DNA from: Arthrobacter alpinus
GTDB lineage: Bacteria > Actinomycetota > Actinomycetes > Actinomycetales > Micrococcaceae
Direction: 5' to 3'
Length of the DNA: 64,000 bases
Assembly (NCBI RefSeq): GCF_900105965.1
Contig: NZ_FNTV01000001.1
Location: forward strand, 3,100,001 to 3,164,000
The notes below the pieces were generated by a model. The model did not search any database and was not told the DNA's origin. It saw nothing but the letters and a program-made list of their open reading frames with translations. This document shows, piece by piece, positions 54,603-63,698 of this stretch; position 1 is the stretch's first letter, and the number at the start of each line of letters is the position of its first letter. Position numbers and translations under genes: made by a program.

Positions 54603-55205
54603 CTAGAAGCTGGGAATCATGGCCATCACAACCGGCACGATTCCCAAGGCAATAAATGCCGGCAATGAGCACAAGCCAAGAGGCAGGACCAGCTTGACTC
54701 CCAAAGCTGCTGCACGCTTCTCGGCGCTGCGACTAGCTGCCCTGCGTGACCGTAGCGCTTCTGCATACAACAGCGGTGCCGACGAAGCACCCGTTAGAGC
54801 CCCGAAACTCAAGGCATCGTGGATCTGAGCGACGTCTCGTCGCGACGTGTTGCCTTCCCATGAGTTTTGCCACGACGCCCCAATTTCCAACCCTGCAACC
54901 ACCCGCAGCAAGCGAGTTTGAATATCAGATTCGGCAACGTAAGCAACCGCACGCAACGCGCCTTGAACGGTCATCCCCGAGTCCAGGGCCGATCCCAACA
55001 ACTCCAGCAATAACGGCACGGAAGCCACTCCCGGGGACGTGCGTGAAGGGGGAAACTTCCTTAATTGCTCTGGAGATTGCCGCGCTCGTCTGTCCGGAGG
55101 GGATCCCCTCGAATCAGGCCTGATACTCATGTAGGTTCGTCTACTTGTGCCCCATAAACTCAGGACAGCTATCGCTGCCAGAATAAAGACCGCAAATGCA
55201 CTCAC
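54603..55205 (-). CDS. tadC: Tad-like type II secretion F-domain protein (TadC)
   Basis: A 200-residue protein. The N-terminal helix (SAFAVFILAAIAVLSLW) is followed by a T2SSF domain and C-terminal helices ending ALGIVPVVMAMIPSF. The GTG at 55205 comes directly after the tadB stop, with GGGAAAG upstream; the longer frame would reach well into tadB. It is one of two inner-membrane platform proteins that work with TadA. Confidence 0.82.
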   Translation of the reverse strand: MSAFAVFILAAIAVLSLWGTSRRTYMSIRPDSRGSPPDRRARQSPEQLRKFPPSRTSPGVASVPLLLELLGSALDSGMTVQGALRAVAYVAESDIQTRLLRVVAGLEIGASWQNSWEGNTSRRDVAQIHDALSFGALTGASSAPLLYAEALRSRRAASRSAEKRAAALGVKLVLPLGLCSLPAFIALGIVPVVMAMIPSF

Positions 55206-55207
55206 GA

Positions 55208-56113
55208 CTAGTTCTTTCCCGGCAGCACTGAGCGCCACCCCGATTGATGGGAAGTAGACTTCCGCTTGACTCGCCACTCGATGGGTCGCGCAGCTTTGGC
55301 GATCATGCTTGCCGACCATGCCCTGCCAGCTACGGCAAATCCAACACCGGCAGCTAACACCAGCCAACCCAGGGAACTGCCAAGTAGCGCCGATATGGGA
55401 TCAACGCCCATCAACATCCCCAGCCCTAGGCCAAGGACCGGCAGCCAGGTCAGTAGCTTCACCGTGGCGCGGGGGCCTGAGAGCGCGGTTTCCCGCAGGG
55501 CGGCTGCGTCGTGATCGGCCTCTAAAGTGGTTGCTAGTCGTTCCAACACGGCCGCAACGGGAGCCCCGCTGGCCTCGCAGACGTCAAAACATGCGGCAAT
55601 ATCAAGCCACATGCGACGTTGCTCCGCTGTCAATCCGCTCTGTTGTGTTCTCCTACCGAATAGCCCCCTACCATCAGCTCCAAGGGTGCGGCAGGCGTTG
55701 CGTACGGCCGCTGCGGTGGGCAGGCCCATGGAAGCGGCCCTCTGCACCGTCAGAATGAGTTGAAGAGTTGCTTCCATGGGCACACCCTCACCGGACCACT
55801 GGACGGGTTGTCGTCTGCCGGAGCCTAACAATTCACTCTTAGGGGATCGGGCATGTTCGCGTGCGCGATCCTGTTCCACGGCCAGTACGAGGGCTAAGGC
55901 GTCCCACAGGATCGGGCCCGTCCGTCCTGCCGCCAGTAGTGACGCTAGTTGGCGGACCAGCCGAGGGAGTGCCTCTGGAGAATGCTCACGTCGGTAATGC
56001 TGGACCGGGACTCGGAGCGCATGAGGCTGCGGCTGCACCGGCCCTGCGGGTCGTTGCAAACCCATGAGCCAGCATGCTGTTCCAGACAGGATGATAATTA
56101 TCAGCGCACTCAT
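55208..56113 (-). CDS. tadB: Tad-like type II secretion F-domain protein (TadB)
   Basis: A 301-residue membrane protein. It starts with a helix (ALIIIILSGTACWLMG), has a T2SSF core (residues about 110 to 230; LDIAACFDVCEASGAPV) and C-terminal helices. The ATG overlaps the tadA stop (ATGA). It forms the platform for pilus assembly together with TadC. Confidence 0.85.
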   Translation of the reverse strand: MSALIIIILSGTACWLMGLQRPAGPVQPQPHALRVPVQHYRREHSPEALPRLVRQLASLLAAGRTGPILWDALALVLAVEQDRAREHARSPKSELLGSGRRQPVQWSGEGVPMEATLQLILTVQRAASMGLPTAAAVRNACRTLGADGRGLFGRRTQQSGLTAEQRRMWLDIAACFDVCEASGAPVAAVLERLATTLEADHDAAALRETALSGPRATVKLLTWLPVLGLGLGMLMGVDPISALLGSSLGWLVLAAGVGFAVAGRAWSASMIAKAARPIEWRVKRKSTSHQSGWRSVLPGKN

Positions 56114-57420
56114 GGCATCCTGTCACCGGACATCGGTTCCAGCAGCCCCTCGAGTCCCAGTCTTCTCGCCAACGGCGGCCATCCCGGGCCCTGAGCAATT
56201 CTTTCCTCCGCAGTGGGCCCCTGCCCCATAGGAAGAATTTCAGGCGGGGTTTCCGTTGGAACCAGGGGGACCACTCCGGACCGCCTCCCGATCAAAGACA
56301 GCGCCGGGATGACTTCCAATCGGCCACGGCACAGCTCGGCGACTCCGATTTCGGCGACCACCCGCCGCCCATTGATGTGTGCCAGATGAATGACAACGTC
56401 GAGGGCACTCGCCCCCTGCAGAAAGACCGCTTCCGGCGACATAGCGGCCAGTGCTCCCAGAGCCGCCAATCGAGCGGGAACGTCTCCGGCGCTATTGGCA
56501 TGAATAGTCCCACCACCGCCGCTGTGACCCGTATTCAGGGCCATGAGCAGTTCACGAACCTCCTGCCCCCTGCACTCTCCAACAATGAGCCGGCCCGGAT
56601 TCATGCGTAGCGCCTGTCGCACCAGCTCCGCCAGATTTACCGCGCCAGCGCCTTCGGCGTTCTCATGCCGGGCCTCCATGGTCACCACGTGGGGGTGATC
56701 GGGTTCCAACTCGGCCGCATCCTCAATAAGCACGAGCCTCTCCCTTGCCGGGCACAAGCCCAGCAGTGCCGAGAGCAGTGTCGTTTTACCGGCCCCTGTG
56801 GCACCGCTGATCAAGAAGTTCAGTTTGCTCGCCATGACAGCTGCCAACACCTGCGCGAAGGCTGGTTTTACGCCTCCGGCTGCCACCATCTGCTCCAGAG
56901 TGAGAACCGTGTGGTGCTTAATCCGGATGGACAACAACGTCCCCGTGGCAGAGATCGGTGGAAGCACCGCATGGATGCGGTATCCGGAAGCGATTTTCAC
57001 GTCTACGCAGGGGCTGCTTTCATCGAGCCGTCTGCCTCCACTGGCCACCAGTCTGACGGCGAGCGCCCGCAGTTCACTCTCATTCGCGAAACACACGGGC
57101 ACACGTTCAGGCCCCGATCCCCGGTCAAGCCACACCGAGTCGGGAGCATTGACGAAGATGTCAGTCACCTCAGGGTCTTTCGTTAGCCCCTGAAGTGGTC
57201 CCAGTCCATTGAGTTCGGCCGTAATCCTCTCCATGGCAATCAACGAACCGGCGGCACCCAGCAACCGGCCGCTCTCTCGCACAGCCGCCGCTACCTGAAG
57301 GTCCGTCACGGGTCCGGCCTGAGCCAGAACGCTACGCCGGACGGAATCAAGCAGCGCGGAATCCACCGCCCCATCCCAAGGCCCAAGGGGTACATGTTCC
57401 GGTTGAGGTTGGGCCGTCAT
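56110..57420 (-). CDS. tadA: Tad-like secretion ATPase (TadA/CpaF)
   Basis: A 436-residue hexameric ATPase of the VirB11/CpaF family. Walker A is SGATGAGKTTLLSAL (about residue 220), the Asp box is VLIEDAAELE, and the Walker B-like region is RLIVGECRGQEV. It powers pilin assembly. The ATG at 57420 overlaps the ssd stop (ATGA); the upstream extension of the frame to 57774 runs inside ssd and is not used. Confidence 0.93.
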   Translation of the reverse strand: MTAQPQPEHVPLGPWDGAVDSALLDSVRRSVLAQAGPVTDLQVAAAVRESGRLLGAAGSLIAMERITAELNGLGPLQGLTKDPEVTDIFVNAPDSVWLDRGSGPERVPVCFANESELRALAVRLVASGGRRLDESSPCVDVKIASGYRIHAVLPPISATGTLLSIRIKHHTVLTLEQMVAAGGVKPAFAQVLAAVMASKLNFLISGATGAGKTTLLSALLGLCPARERLVLIEDAAELEPDHPHVVTMEARHENAEGAGAVNLAELVRQALRMNPGRLIVGECRGQEVRELLMALNTGHSGGGGTIHANSAGDVPARLAALGALAAMSPEAVFLQGASALDVVIHLAHINGRRVVAEIGVAELCRGRLEVIPALSLIGRRSGVVPLVPTETPPEILPMGQGPTAEERIAQGPGWPPLARRLGLEGLLEPMSGDRMP

Positions 57421-58601
57421 CGCCGGCCCGCAACGTTCATCAGCTCGCCCTTTTGCGCCGGGGCCGCACTTGGTTCGTCCCCCGCCATCCAGCCCAAAAC
57501 GTTCCCCACAAGTCTTCGCACGGGCCGACGTCGGATCGTGTCCGGCCACCGCTCGGACTCGATCCAGTCCGTAGCACCGCGTAGCCGCGGCATCGTGCCC
57601 GCAAGCGGCAAGCCCACGGCGGCCGCAAGCATGTCCGCGTCCAGCCCTTCGCCTAGGGGCCCGCGAACCACGGCCACGACGGGTTTCGGGGGCAACGCAG
57701 CTATGACGGGCAAAGTTGCTGCTGCGGAACGTGGACGCGCCGGCACAACGACGACCAACCCGTCGCAGTGCCACGCCAAAGATCTGAATGCATCTGGCGT
57801 CCGGCCCAAATCCACTACCACCAACCCGTAGGCGCCCCGAGCCGCCCGCATGACCTCGCCCACGGCGGTAGGGGCTTGCGTGTTCTGTGGAACATCTTGC
57901 TTATCCGCTCGGGCAGCGGCATCCCAGGACAAGACCGCCAATCCCGCAAAATACGGCAACGACGCCGCCAACTGGTCCGGGTTGATGGCCCCGGACGCCC
58001 GCAACAATTCGGGCCAATGCAGGCCGGGGACTTCCTCAGCCGACGATGCCCCGCATAGTCCCCCACCCCACGGGTCGCCATCAATCAAGAGCGTCCGTAC
58101 TCCCCGCTTCACCGCCCCAGCGGCGATGAGCGTGGCTAGGGTGGATGCGCCAGCCCCACCGCATCCGCCCACGATTCCCACCACACCAGCTCCCGACGCC
58201 GGATTGCGCAAGCAGCTGAGGTAGTTGGCCAGCCATGGCGCCGAATCCGGCAAGATGGCCACCCGGTCGGCGCCCAGCCTCTCCGCTTCACGCCACATGA
58301 GAGCCGAATCCGAGGCAAGTCCGACCACCACAATTGGCCCCCTCCATCCGGCAATTCCAGCCTCAACTTCGGAATTGGCCATGGCCGCGGCGTCAATCAT
58401 CACGGCCGCTATGTCGTCCCATCGGGCTGCCGCTTCATCCCAGCTCTGACCCACAAGAAGTTCGACGGCGGCTGCCGCACTCACGCGCCCCACAGCACCC
58501 TGCAGTTGGCTCGAGGCAGACAGGAGCAGCACCGTGGTGTCCCGGTGTGGCAGCCAAGGTTCCGATGTTGGGCCATTCGGCAGGCGTTGATTGCTTCTCA
58601 T
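57417..58601 (-). CDS. ssd: Septum site-determining / CpaE-like protein (Ssd)
   Basis: A 394-residue MinD/ParA-fold protein. Residues 1 to about 130 are receiver-like. The ATPase part has the deviant P-loop IVGGCGGAGASTLATL and the DGDPWGGGL loop. It corresponds to Rv3660c, which heads the Tad-like cluster and localises the machinery. The start at ATG 58601 is uncertain because no ribosome site is clear; the frame extends to 58631. Confidence 0.85.
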   Translation of the reverse strand: MRSNQRLPNGPTSEPWLPHRDTTVLLLSASSQLQGAVGRVSAAAAVELLVGQSWDEAAARWDDIAAVMIDAAAMANSEVEAGIAGWRGPIVVVGLASDSALMWREAERLGADRVAILPDSAPWLANYLSCLRNPASGAGVVGIVGGCGGAGASTLATLIAAGAVKRGVRTLLIDGDPWGGGLCGASSAEEVPGLHWPELLRASGAINPDQLAASLPYFAGLAVLSWDAAARADKQDVPQNTQAPTAVGEVMRAARGAYGLVVVDLGRTPDAFRSLAWHCDGLVVVVPARPRSAAATLPVIAALPPKPVVAVVRGPLGEGLDADMLAAAVGLPLAGTMPRLRGATDWIESERWPDTIRRRPVRRLVGNVLGWMAGDEPSAAPAQKGELMNVAGRR

Positions 58602-58721
58602 GGAGCAACTGTGCAGCCCGATGCCGCACACTTCCAGACCACGTCACACAAAAGTGCGGAACTACGCGCCCAGAGGCAGCTGTGGAGGATTTAATCCGGC
58701 CTTGCGTGGAGAATAGAACTT

Positions 58722-60452
58722 ATGTACGCATTACTTGCCACTGGTCCCGAAAGTTCTACCATCCTGGTTGAACTGCGGAACGACGACGGCTCACCTGCCT
58801 CGCCGGCCCAGAAAGTGGCCCGCACCGAGCTCAGCACTACCGTGCGGGCACTAGAGGAGCTGCATCATCCGCGTTGGGTTTGGGACCGGGCCATCAATTG
58901 GTATCCGAGCCTCCTGGCAGCCGGTGTACGCGTGGAAAAGTGCCACGATCTGGCGTTGTGTCAGAATATCCTGCAGTTTTCCGAATTTGCCGCCAGCACC
59001 AGCTATCACCAGAGTTTCACGCCGTTGCCGCCGGAGATCGATCCCGTGCGTAACAGCAGCCTCCTATACGGTTCCTCCGCCGGGCAGGACAGCCTTTTCG
59101 ATGCGCCGGCCGTCTCCTCGGCTGCAGGTCCATGGAATCTGGCTGCGGTTGCCCAGGAACTTGGCGCGCAAAAAAGAGCCGTCGCTTCCTCCACACACCC
59201 AGCCAGGCTCACACTTTTGCTCAGTGCAGAATCCGCTGGTGCATTGGTGGCCGCGGAGATGCAGTATGAAGGTATTCCCTGGAGGGAAGACCTGCACAGG
59301 AGGCTGCTCAATGACCTGCTTGGCCCCGAACCAACGAATCTGGCCCACCCAGAAAAACTGGAAGCGCTGGCCGCACGGTTGCGCACCGCCCTTAATGCCC
59401 CATCGCTGAATCCAGACTCCCCGCAAGACCTGATGCGTGCCTTGCACCGAGCCGGGATCGAGGCGAAATCAACGAGAAGCTGGGAACTGCAGGAGTTCAA
59501 ACACCCTGTCATTGCACCTCTCCTGACGTACCGAAAACTCAGCCGGCTCTTCACCACCAATGGGTGGAACTGGCTGCAACAATGGGTCACGGCCGGCCGG
59601 TTCCACGCCGAATACGTGGTGGGTGGCGTGGTCTCGGGGCGCTGGGCCTCACGAGGCGGCGGCGCCATGCAGATCCCAGCCCAAATCCGCAGCGCAGCCG
59701 TCGCTGATCCTGGCTACGCACTGATCGTTGCCGATGCTGCTCAGCTGGAGCCGCGCGTGCTGGCCGCTCTGGCACAGGACACCGCCATGGCTGCCGCGGG
59801 CGGAGACGCTGCCGGAAATAACAAGGATCTCTACGCGGGGATCGCCGCTGAAGGTTTTGGTGGCGATCGGAGCATGGCCAAGGTTGCCCTGTTGGGCGCC
59901 ATCTATGGGGCCACGACGGGCGATTCCGGCCGCTTGGTCCCTCAGCTTGCCCGTATGTACCCACGCGCCCTCGACTTTGTGGAACAAGCTGCCCTCGCCG
60001 GTGAACGTGGCGAACGTGTGAGTACCTATCTGGGCCGCAGCACCCCGCCGACCTCACAGGCCTGGCATGACGGCCAGCGCAGTTCAACGGCCCAGGAACA
60101 GCGCCGGGCGGAGCAAGCCGCCCGGTCTCGCGGCCGCTTTACCCGGAACTTTGTGGTTCAGGGGACCGCCGCAGAGTGGGCCTGCTGCTGGCTGGCTGAA
60201 CTCCGACGCCGGCTTCGGGCCCTGGCGGCTGCCTCTCCAAAAACAGGTGATGACTCAGGAGCAGGTACGCCCCAACTGGTGGCCTTCCTGCACGACGAGG
60301 TCATGGTGCACTGCCCGGCCAGCATGGTCGATGAGGTGACACAGATCGTCCACGAGTCCTCCCGTGCCGCCACTGAGTTGATCTTTGGCAAGATTCCGCT
60401 GGAATTTCCCGTCAATGTCAGCGTGGTCCAGTGCTACGCCGACGCAAAATGA
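58722..60452 (+). CDS. Family A DNA polymerase-like protein (actinobacterial 'bifunctional exonuclease/polymerase')
   Basis: A 576-residue protein lacking the PolA 5'-nuclease. Motif A is VADAAQLEPRVLA (about residue 336), motif B RSMAKVALLGAIYG (about 385) and motif C FLHDEVMVH (about 523). The O-helix keeps the Arg, Lys and Tyr of Taq PolI, but the Asn-Phe pair (Taq N666 and F667) is Leu-Leu. The N-terminal part is placed as a 3'-5' exonuclease by homology, yet I do not see an intact Asp-x-Glu motif. The role is unclear and may be accessory repair. Confidence 0.82.
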   Translation: MYALLATGPESSTILVELRNDDGSPASPAQKVARTELSTTVRALEELHHPRWVWDRAINWYPSLLAAGVRVEKCHDLALCQNILQFSEFAASTSYHQSFTPLPPEIDPVRNSSLLYGSSAGQDSLFDAPAVSSAAGPWNLAAVAQELGAQKRAVASSTHPARLTLLLSAESAGALVAAEMQYEGIPWREDLHRRLLNDLLGPEPTNLAHPEKLEALAARLRTALNAPSLNPDSPQDLMRALHRAGIEAKSTRSWELQEFKHPVIAPLLTYRKLSRLFTTNGWNWLQQWVTAGRFHAEYVVGGVVSGRWASRGGGAMQIPAQIRSAAVADPGYALIVADAAQLEPRVLAALAQDTAMAAAGGDAAGNNKDLYAGIAAEGFGGDRSMAKVALLGAIYGATTGDSGRLVPQLARMYPRALDFVEQAALAGERGERVSTYLGRSTPPTSQAWHDGQRSSTAQEQRRAEQAARSRGRFTRNFVVQGTAAEWACCWLAELRRRLRALAAASPKTGDDSGAGTPQLVAFLHDEVMVHCPASMVDEVTQIVHESSRAATELIFGKIPLEFPVNVSVVQCYADAK

Positions 60453-60477
60453 CCCAACTCAACAGCTGCCAGGCAGC

Positions 60478-61164
60478 CTAAATTGGCGCGGGAATCTCCC
60501 GCTGCTCATCCCACGGAACGGACCAGCCCAGTTCGTGGAAAACGTAGTTCAGGATCCCTGCCGTGAAACCCCAGACAACCACACCGTTGACCGCAAAGGC
60601 CGGGCCCCGGTAAGTGTCTCGGCCTCGCTTCACCACGGCGGTGAAACGATTGTCTGGATCCAGCAGGTCCCTCACCGGAACCCGAAAAACTTGAGCAGAT
60701 TCACCAAAATCGACCACATCCACGGGAGTCTGGCGAGCCCACCAGGCCACCACTGGCGTCACCATGAAGTTGCTAACCACCAGAGGAACCTCAGGCAGTG
60801 TCCCGAGGATTTCAACTCCTAGCGGGTCAAGGCCTGTTTCTTCGTGGGCTTCGCGCAAGGCGGTGGCGGACAGGGAATCATCCAATGCGCCCACTCCCCC
60901 GCCAGGAAACGCCACTTGTCCAGGATGGTCGTTCAAGGTTGCGGCCCGTTCCACCAACAGGATGTCCAGATCCGCCGAGGCCAGCGGTTTTTCAGAGGCC
61001 GCAGGAACCTCATCCAGGGCACCGAAAAGCATGAGCACAGCGGCTTTGCGGAACGTTGCGGCGTCGGCCGGTGCCGGCCACAGCGCCGGCCTCCCCACGC
61101 CACTAATCTCCGTCAGCGTGGCGGCCTTCTTGGCCAGCTCAATGAGATCAGCGTAGGCGCTCAT
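60478..61164 (-). CDS. NUDIX hydrolase, CoA pyrophosphatase type
   Basis: A 228-residue protein. The NUDIX box runs from GGGVGALDDSLSATALREAH to EETGLDPLGVE (about residues 88 to 118), and the CoA-specific stretch LLVERAATLNDHPGQVAFPG precedes it. It hydrolyses CoA and derivatives. The ATG overlaps the nth stop (ATGA). The nth-NUDIX pairing is a conserved actinobacterial arrangement. Confidence 0.9.
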   Translation of the reverse strand: MSAYADLIELAKKAATLTEISGVGRPALWPAPADAATFRKAAVLMLFGALDEVPAASEKPLASADLDILLVERAATLNDHPGQVAFPGGGVGALDDSLSATALREAHEETGLDPLGVEILGTLPEVPLVVSNFMVTPVVAWWARQTPVDVVDFGESAQVFRVPVRDLLDPDNRFTAVVKRGRDTYRGPAFAVNGVVVWGFTAGILNYVFHELGWSVPWDEQREIPAPI

Positions 61165-61973
61165 GGTTGCCCACCAATGGACTGCGCGGCACGTGCTGCC
61201 AATTGTGACTCTTGCCGATACTGAGCCGCATTTTCAACATCAGCCTGCATACGGGCCAGCAGCTCTTCCTGGCCCGGGGCCAACTCATATTTGAGAAGCT
61301 TCACCGCCTTCACCGGGTCCACCTCGCCGTCACCGTAAGCAGGGCACAAATGTGCAATTGGGCAGGCACCACAGGCCGGTTTGCGGGCATGGCAAATCCG
61401 GCGGCCATGGAACACCACGCGATGCGAGAGCATGGTCCAATCCTTAGGCTCGAACAACGCGGCCACATCGGCCTCAATCCGAACCGGGTCCGTCGACTCG
61501 GTCCAGCCAAACCGTTTGGCAAGTCTCATGAAATGGGTGTCCACGGTGATCCCCGGGACACCAAATGCGTTGCCCAACACCACATTTGCGGTTTTCCGCC
61601 CGACTCCTGGAAGCGTCACCAACGCCTCGAGGGTGCCGGGGACCACGCCGTCGTACTCGTCGACCAGACGAGTGGACAAGGCCAGCAGATTTCCCGCCTT
61701 GGCCCGAAAAAAGCCCGTGGGTTTGATCAGCGTTTCCAGCTCCACGGTGGACGCCTGTGCCATCGCCAACGGGGTTGGGAAGCGGGCGAAGAGCGCAGGC
61801 GTCACGGCATTGACGCGGATATCGGTGGTCTGAGCAGAGAGGACCGTGGCCACCAACAGCTCAAACGCGTTCCGGAAATCCAGCTCCGCATGCGCATACG
61901 GGTAGAGCTGAGCGAGTTCTCGGTTGATTTTGCGGGCCCGGCGCTTGAGAGCCAGCACCGAATCCTGCGGCAT
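61161..61973 (-). CDS. nth: Endonuclease III (DNA glycosylase/AP lyase)
   Basis: A 270-residue protein. The helix-hairpin-helix LVTLPGVGRKTANVVLGNAF includes the catalytic lysine, and the catalytic aspartate is in ITVDTHFMRL. The [4Fe-4S] loop is CHARKPACGACPIAHLC. It excises oxidised pyrimidines. The ATG overlaps the stop of the upstream membrane protein gene (TAATG). About 40 residues longer at the C-terminus than E. coli Nth, as is usual in actinobacteria. Confidence 0.96.
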   Translation of the reverse strand: MPQDSVLALKRRARKINRELAQLYPYAHAELDFRNAFELLVATVLSAQTTDIRVNAVTPALFARFPTPLAMAQASTVELETLIKPTGFFRAKAGNLLALSTRLVDEYDGVVPGTLEALVTLPGVGRKTANVVLGNAFGVPGITVDTHFMRLAKRFGWTESTDPVRIEADVAALFEPKDWTMLSHRVVFHGRRICHARKPACGACPIAHLCPAYGDGEVDPVKAVKLLKYELAPGQEELLARMQADVENAAQYRQESQLAARAAQSIGGQP

Positions 61974-63349
61974 TACTGGCTGTCCGAGGCGCGCTCAATC
62001 CCCACGAGATCGAGCAATACGCCCGTCTTGCCGTGGCTATCCTGAACCAGGAAACTGTTTCCGCGATCTTCCAGTGCCAGAATCCAGGCCCCCGGGTTCA
62101 GCTTAAATACGAACTGACGGGTGCGCTCGTCGATCACGTTCTGCGGGCGGTCCACGGCGAACCAGAACGGCTCGGCGATCACGGACGCTGCGGCCTGGGG
62201 GTTCACCGTGGCACCGATGCTCTCCTTGACCGACACTGGGCTGACCGGATCCGCGGCGGCCGGAACTGGAGCTTGTTCAGCCGCGGGAGCAACCTGCGGG
62301 TTCAAGCTGGTGGCGTTGTCATCATCGGTGACGCCTTCATTGGAAGGTTCGACGGCGGGCGCAGGCTCGGCGAGCGCCGGTTCCGCGGGCTGAGCCGCTT
62401 CCGCGCTGGCAGGCGTGGCAACGTCGGATGCCTCCGAGACGCTTGGAGTCGAGCTCTCGGGGGCGCTCTCCTGCTGCGCGTTGGTTGCTACCGGGAAAGT
62501 CTGAGTGCTTGTTGCTGCGGGGGTGGCCGAGGCGCCTGCAACGGTGTTGGCGGCCTGGGCGGCCGGGGAAGCTTCCCTGGCCGGGGTGAAAATCTGACCT
62601 GCCGAGGTATGGCCGGCGGGCGCCTGCTGCGTTCCCCACGAGGCACCAGCACCAGCAACAGGTGCGCCGGCAACAGGAGCTTCAGGTGTCGGCACGCCGG
62701 CCACCTGACCGGAGGCGCCGGCACCGAACGAGGCGCCCTTGCCGAAGCCGCCCGGCTTACCGGTTCCCTGCGGGCCGGCTTTGGCGCCACCCACCCCAGC
62801 CACGGGCTTGGGTGCGGCGGGGCGCTTGAGGGCAGGAACGGCGTCGCGCGCTGCTGGGTGAGCAGGAGTTTCCACACGGCCGGAATAGTCAGCCGCCAAG
62901 GCGGGAATCCACTGGGCGCACACCGTGGACACCAGCAGCAATAGCGCCCCAATGAGGCCCACAAGGTAGGCGATGCCGAAGTTTGTGACGGTCCCGGTGA
63001 AGAAGAAGAAGGTCGCGAAGGAGGCCACAACGGAGGCGAACTGATCGGTGGACAACGATCCGATGCGGATCTTGGTGCCCGGACTCATGCGGCGGGCAAG
63101 GAACAGTCCACCAACAATCAGCGGAAGAATCACGCCGATGGCCAGATAGAACAGGCCGCCCGTGTTCCAGAGGTTGAGGCTGCCGACGAGTGTCTGAATG
63201 ATCGGCACCAAGGATGCGACGAAAATGATCAGCACCGATCCTAGAACGGCGAGGTCCCGGATGGTCAGCGGCCCGACGGCGGCATTACTGAGCGATGCAC
63301 CCGTGCTGCCTGTGGAGCCCTGGGTGGAATGCGTGTGTTGCTCTGTCAT
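61973..63349 (-). CDS. Membrane protein with Ala/Pro-rich linker and C-terminal beta domain
   Basis: A 458-residue protein of unknown function. Four hydrophobic segments lie within residues 27 to 145 (for example LAVLGSVLIIFVASLVPII). Residues about 160 to 385 are Ala/Pro/Gly/Thr-rich and low in complexity. The last 65 residues, beginning EPFWFAVDRPQNVIDE, look like a compact folded domain. It is upstream of and coupled to nth. The linker length probably varies between strains. Confidence 0.7.
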   Translation of the reverse strand: MTEQHTHSTQGSTGSTGASLSNAAVGPLTIRDLAVLGSVLIIFVASLVPIIQTLVGSLNLWNTGGLFYLAIGVILPLIVGGLFLARRMSPGTKIRIGSLSTDQFASVVASFATFFFFTGTVTNFGIAYLVGLIGALLLLVSTVCAQWIPALAADYSGRVETPAHPAARDAVPALKRPAAPKPVAGVGGAKAGPQGTGKPGGFGKGASFGAGASGQVAGVPTPEAPVAGAPVAGAGASWGTQQAPAGHTSAGQIFTPAREASPAAQAANTVAGASATPAATSTQTFPVATNAQQESAPESSTPSVSEASDVATPASAEAAQPAEPALAEPAPAVEPSNEGVTDDDNATSLNPQVAPAAEQAPVPAAADPVSPVSVKESIGATVNPQAAASVIAEPFWFAVDRPQNVIDERTRQFVFKLNPGAWILALEDRGNSFLVQDSHGKTGVLLDLVGIERASDSQ

Positions 63350-63698
63350 GGTCTTGCTCCTCTTTTGTCACGATTGATCCCAGCCTAGTTACCCCGGACA
63401 GGCAACACTAGCGAGCCACAGCTAAAACTGGCTAGAAACCGCTAGATGGGGAGAACTGCCCATACGCCTTCTGTGGGCAGAATCATGCATTTGAGCGCAG
63501 ATATGACGCCACTGACCCCACGGTGGTGTGACGGCGAACACGTCAAGGTGCGGAAAGGGATAGAGTTTGAGCTAGAACAAACGTTGTCCTCAAAACCATC
63601 CTGCGCGCTGCCGCCAGCCCCGAAAAGGGACCGCCGGGCGTTGCTGCGCGGCTGGGGTTTTGCCGGACATCAGCAACGAAGGAATGAAGGGATATTAG
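63350..63698. other. 349-base divergent promoter region upstream of acs
   Basis: No gene is supported. Bases 63408 to 63445 contain four GCTA/CTAG-type repeats (ACTAGCG, AGCTAAAAC, GGCTAGAAAC and CGCTAGA), spaced about 9 to 13 bases apart, that could be a binding array. The region must hold the promoters for acs and the membrane protein. Confidence 0.45.

Noticed and set aside
57421..57774. N-terminal extension of the tadA frame
   Set aside because: It lies inside ssd in another frame; the ATG at 57420 overlapping the ssd stop is the natural start.
62033..62944. 303-codon frame opposite the Ala/Pro-rich membrane protein
   Set aside because: Gly/Arg-rich mirror of the low-complexity linker, not a protein-like sequence.
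63528..63543. CRP/GlxR-like site (TGTGACGGCGAACACG) upstream of acs
   Set aside because: Only the left half fits the TGTGA-N6-TCACA consensus.
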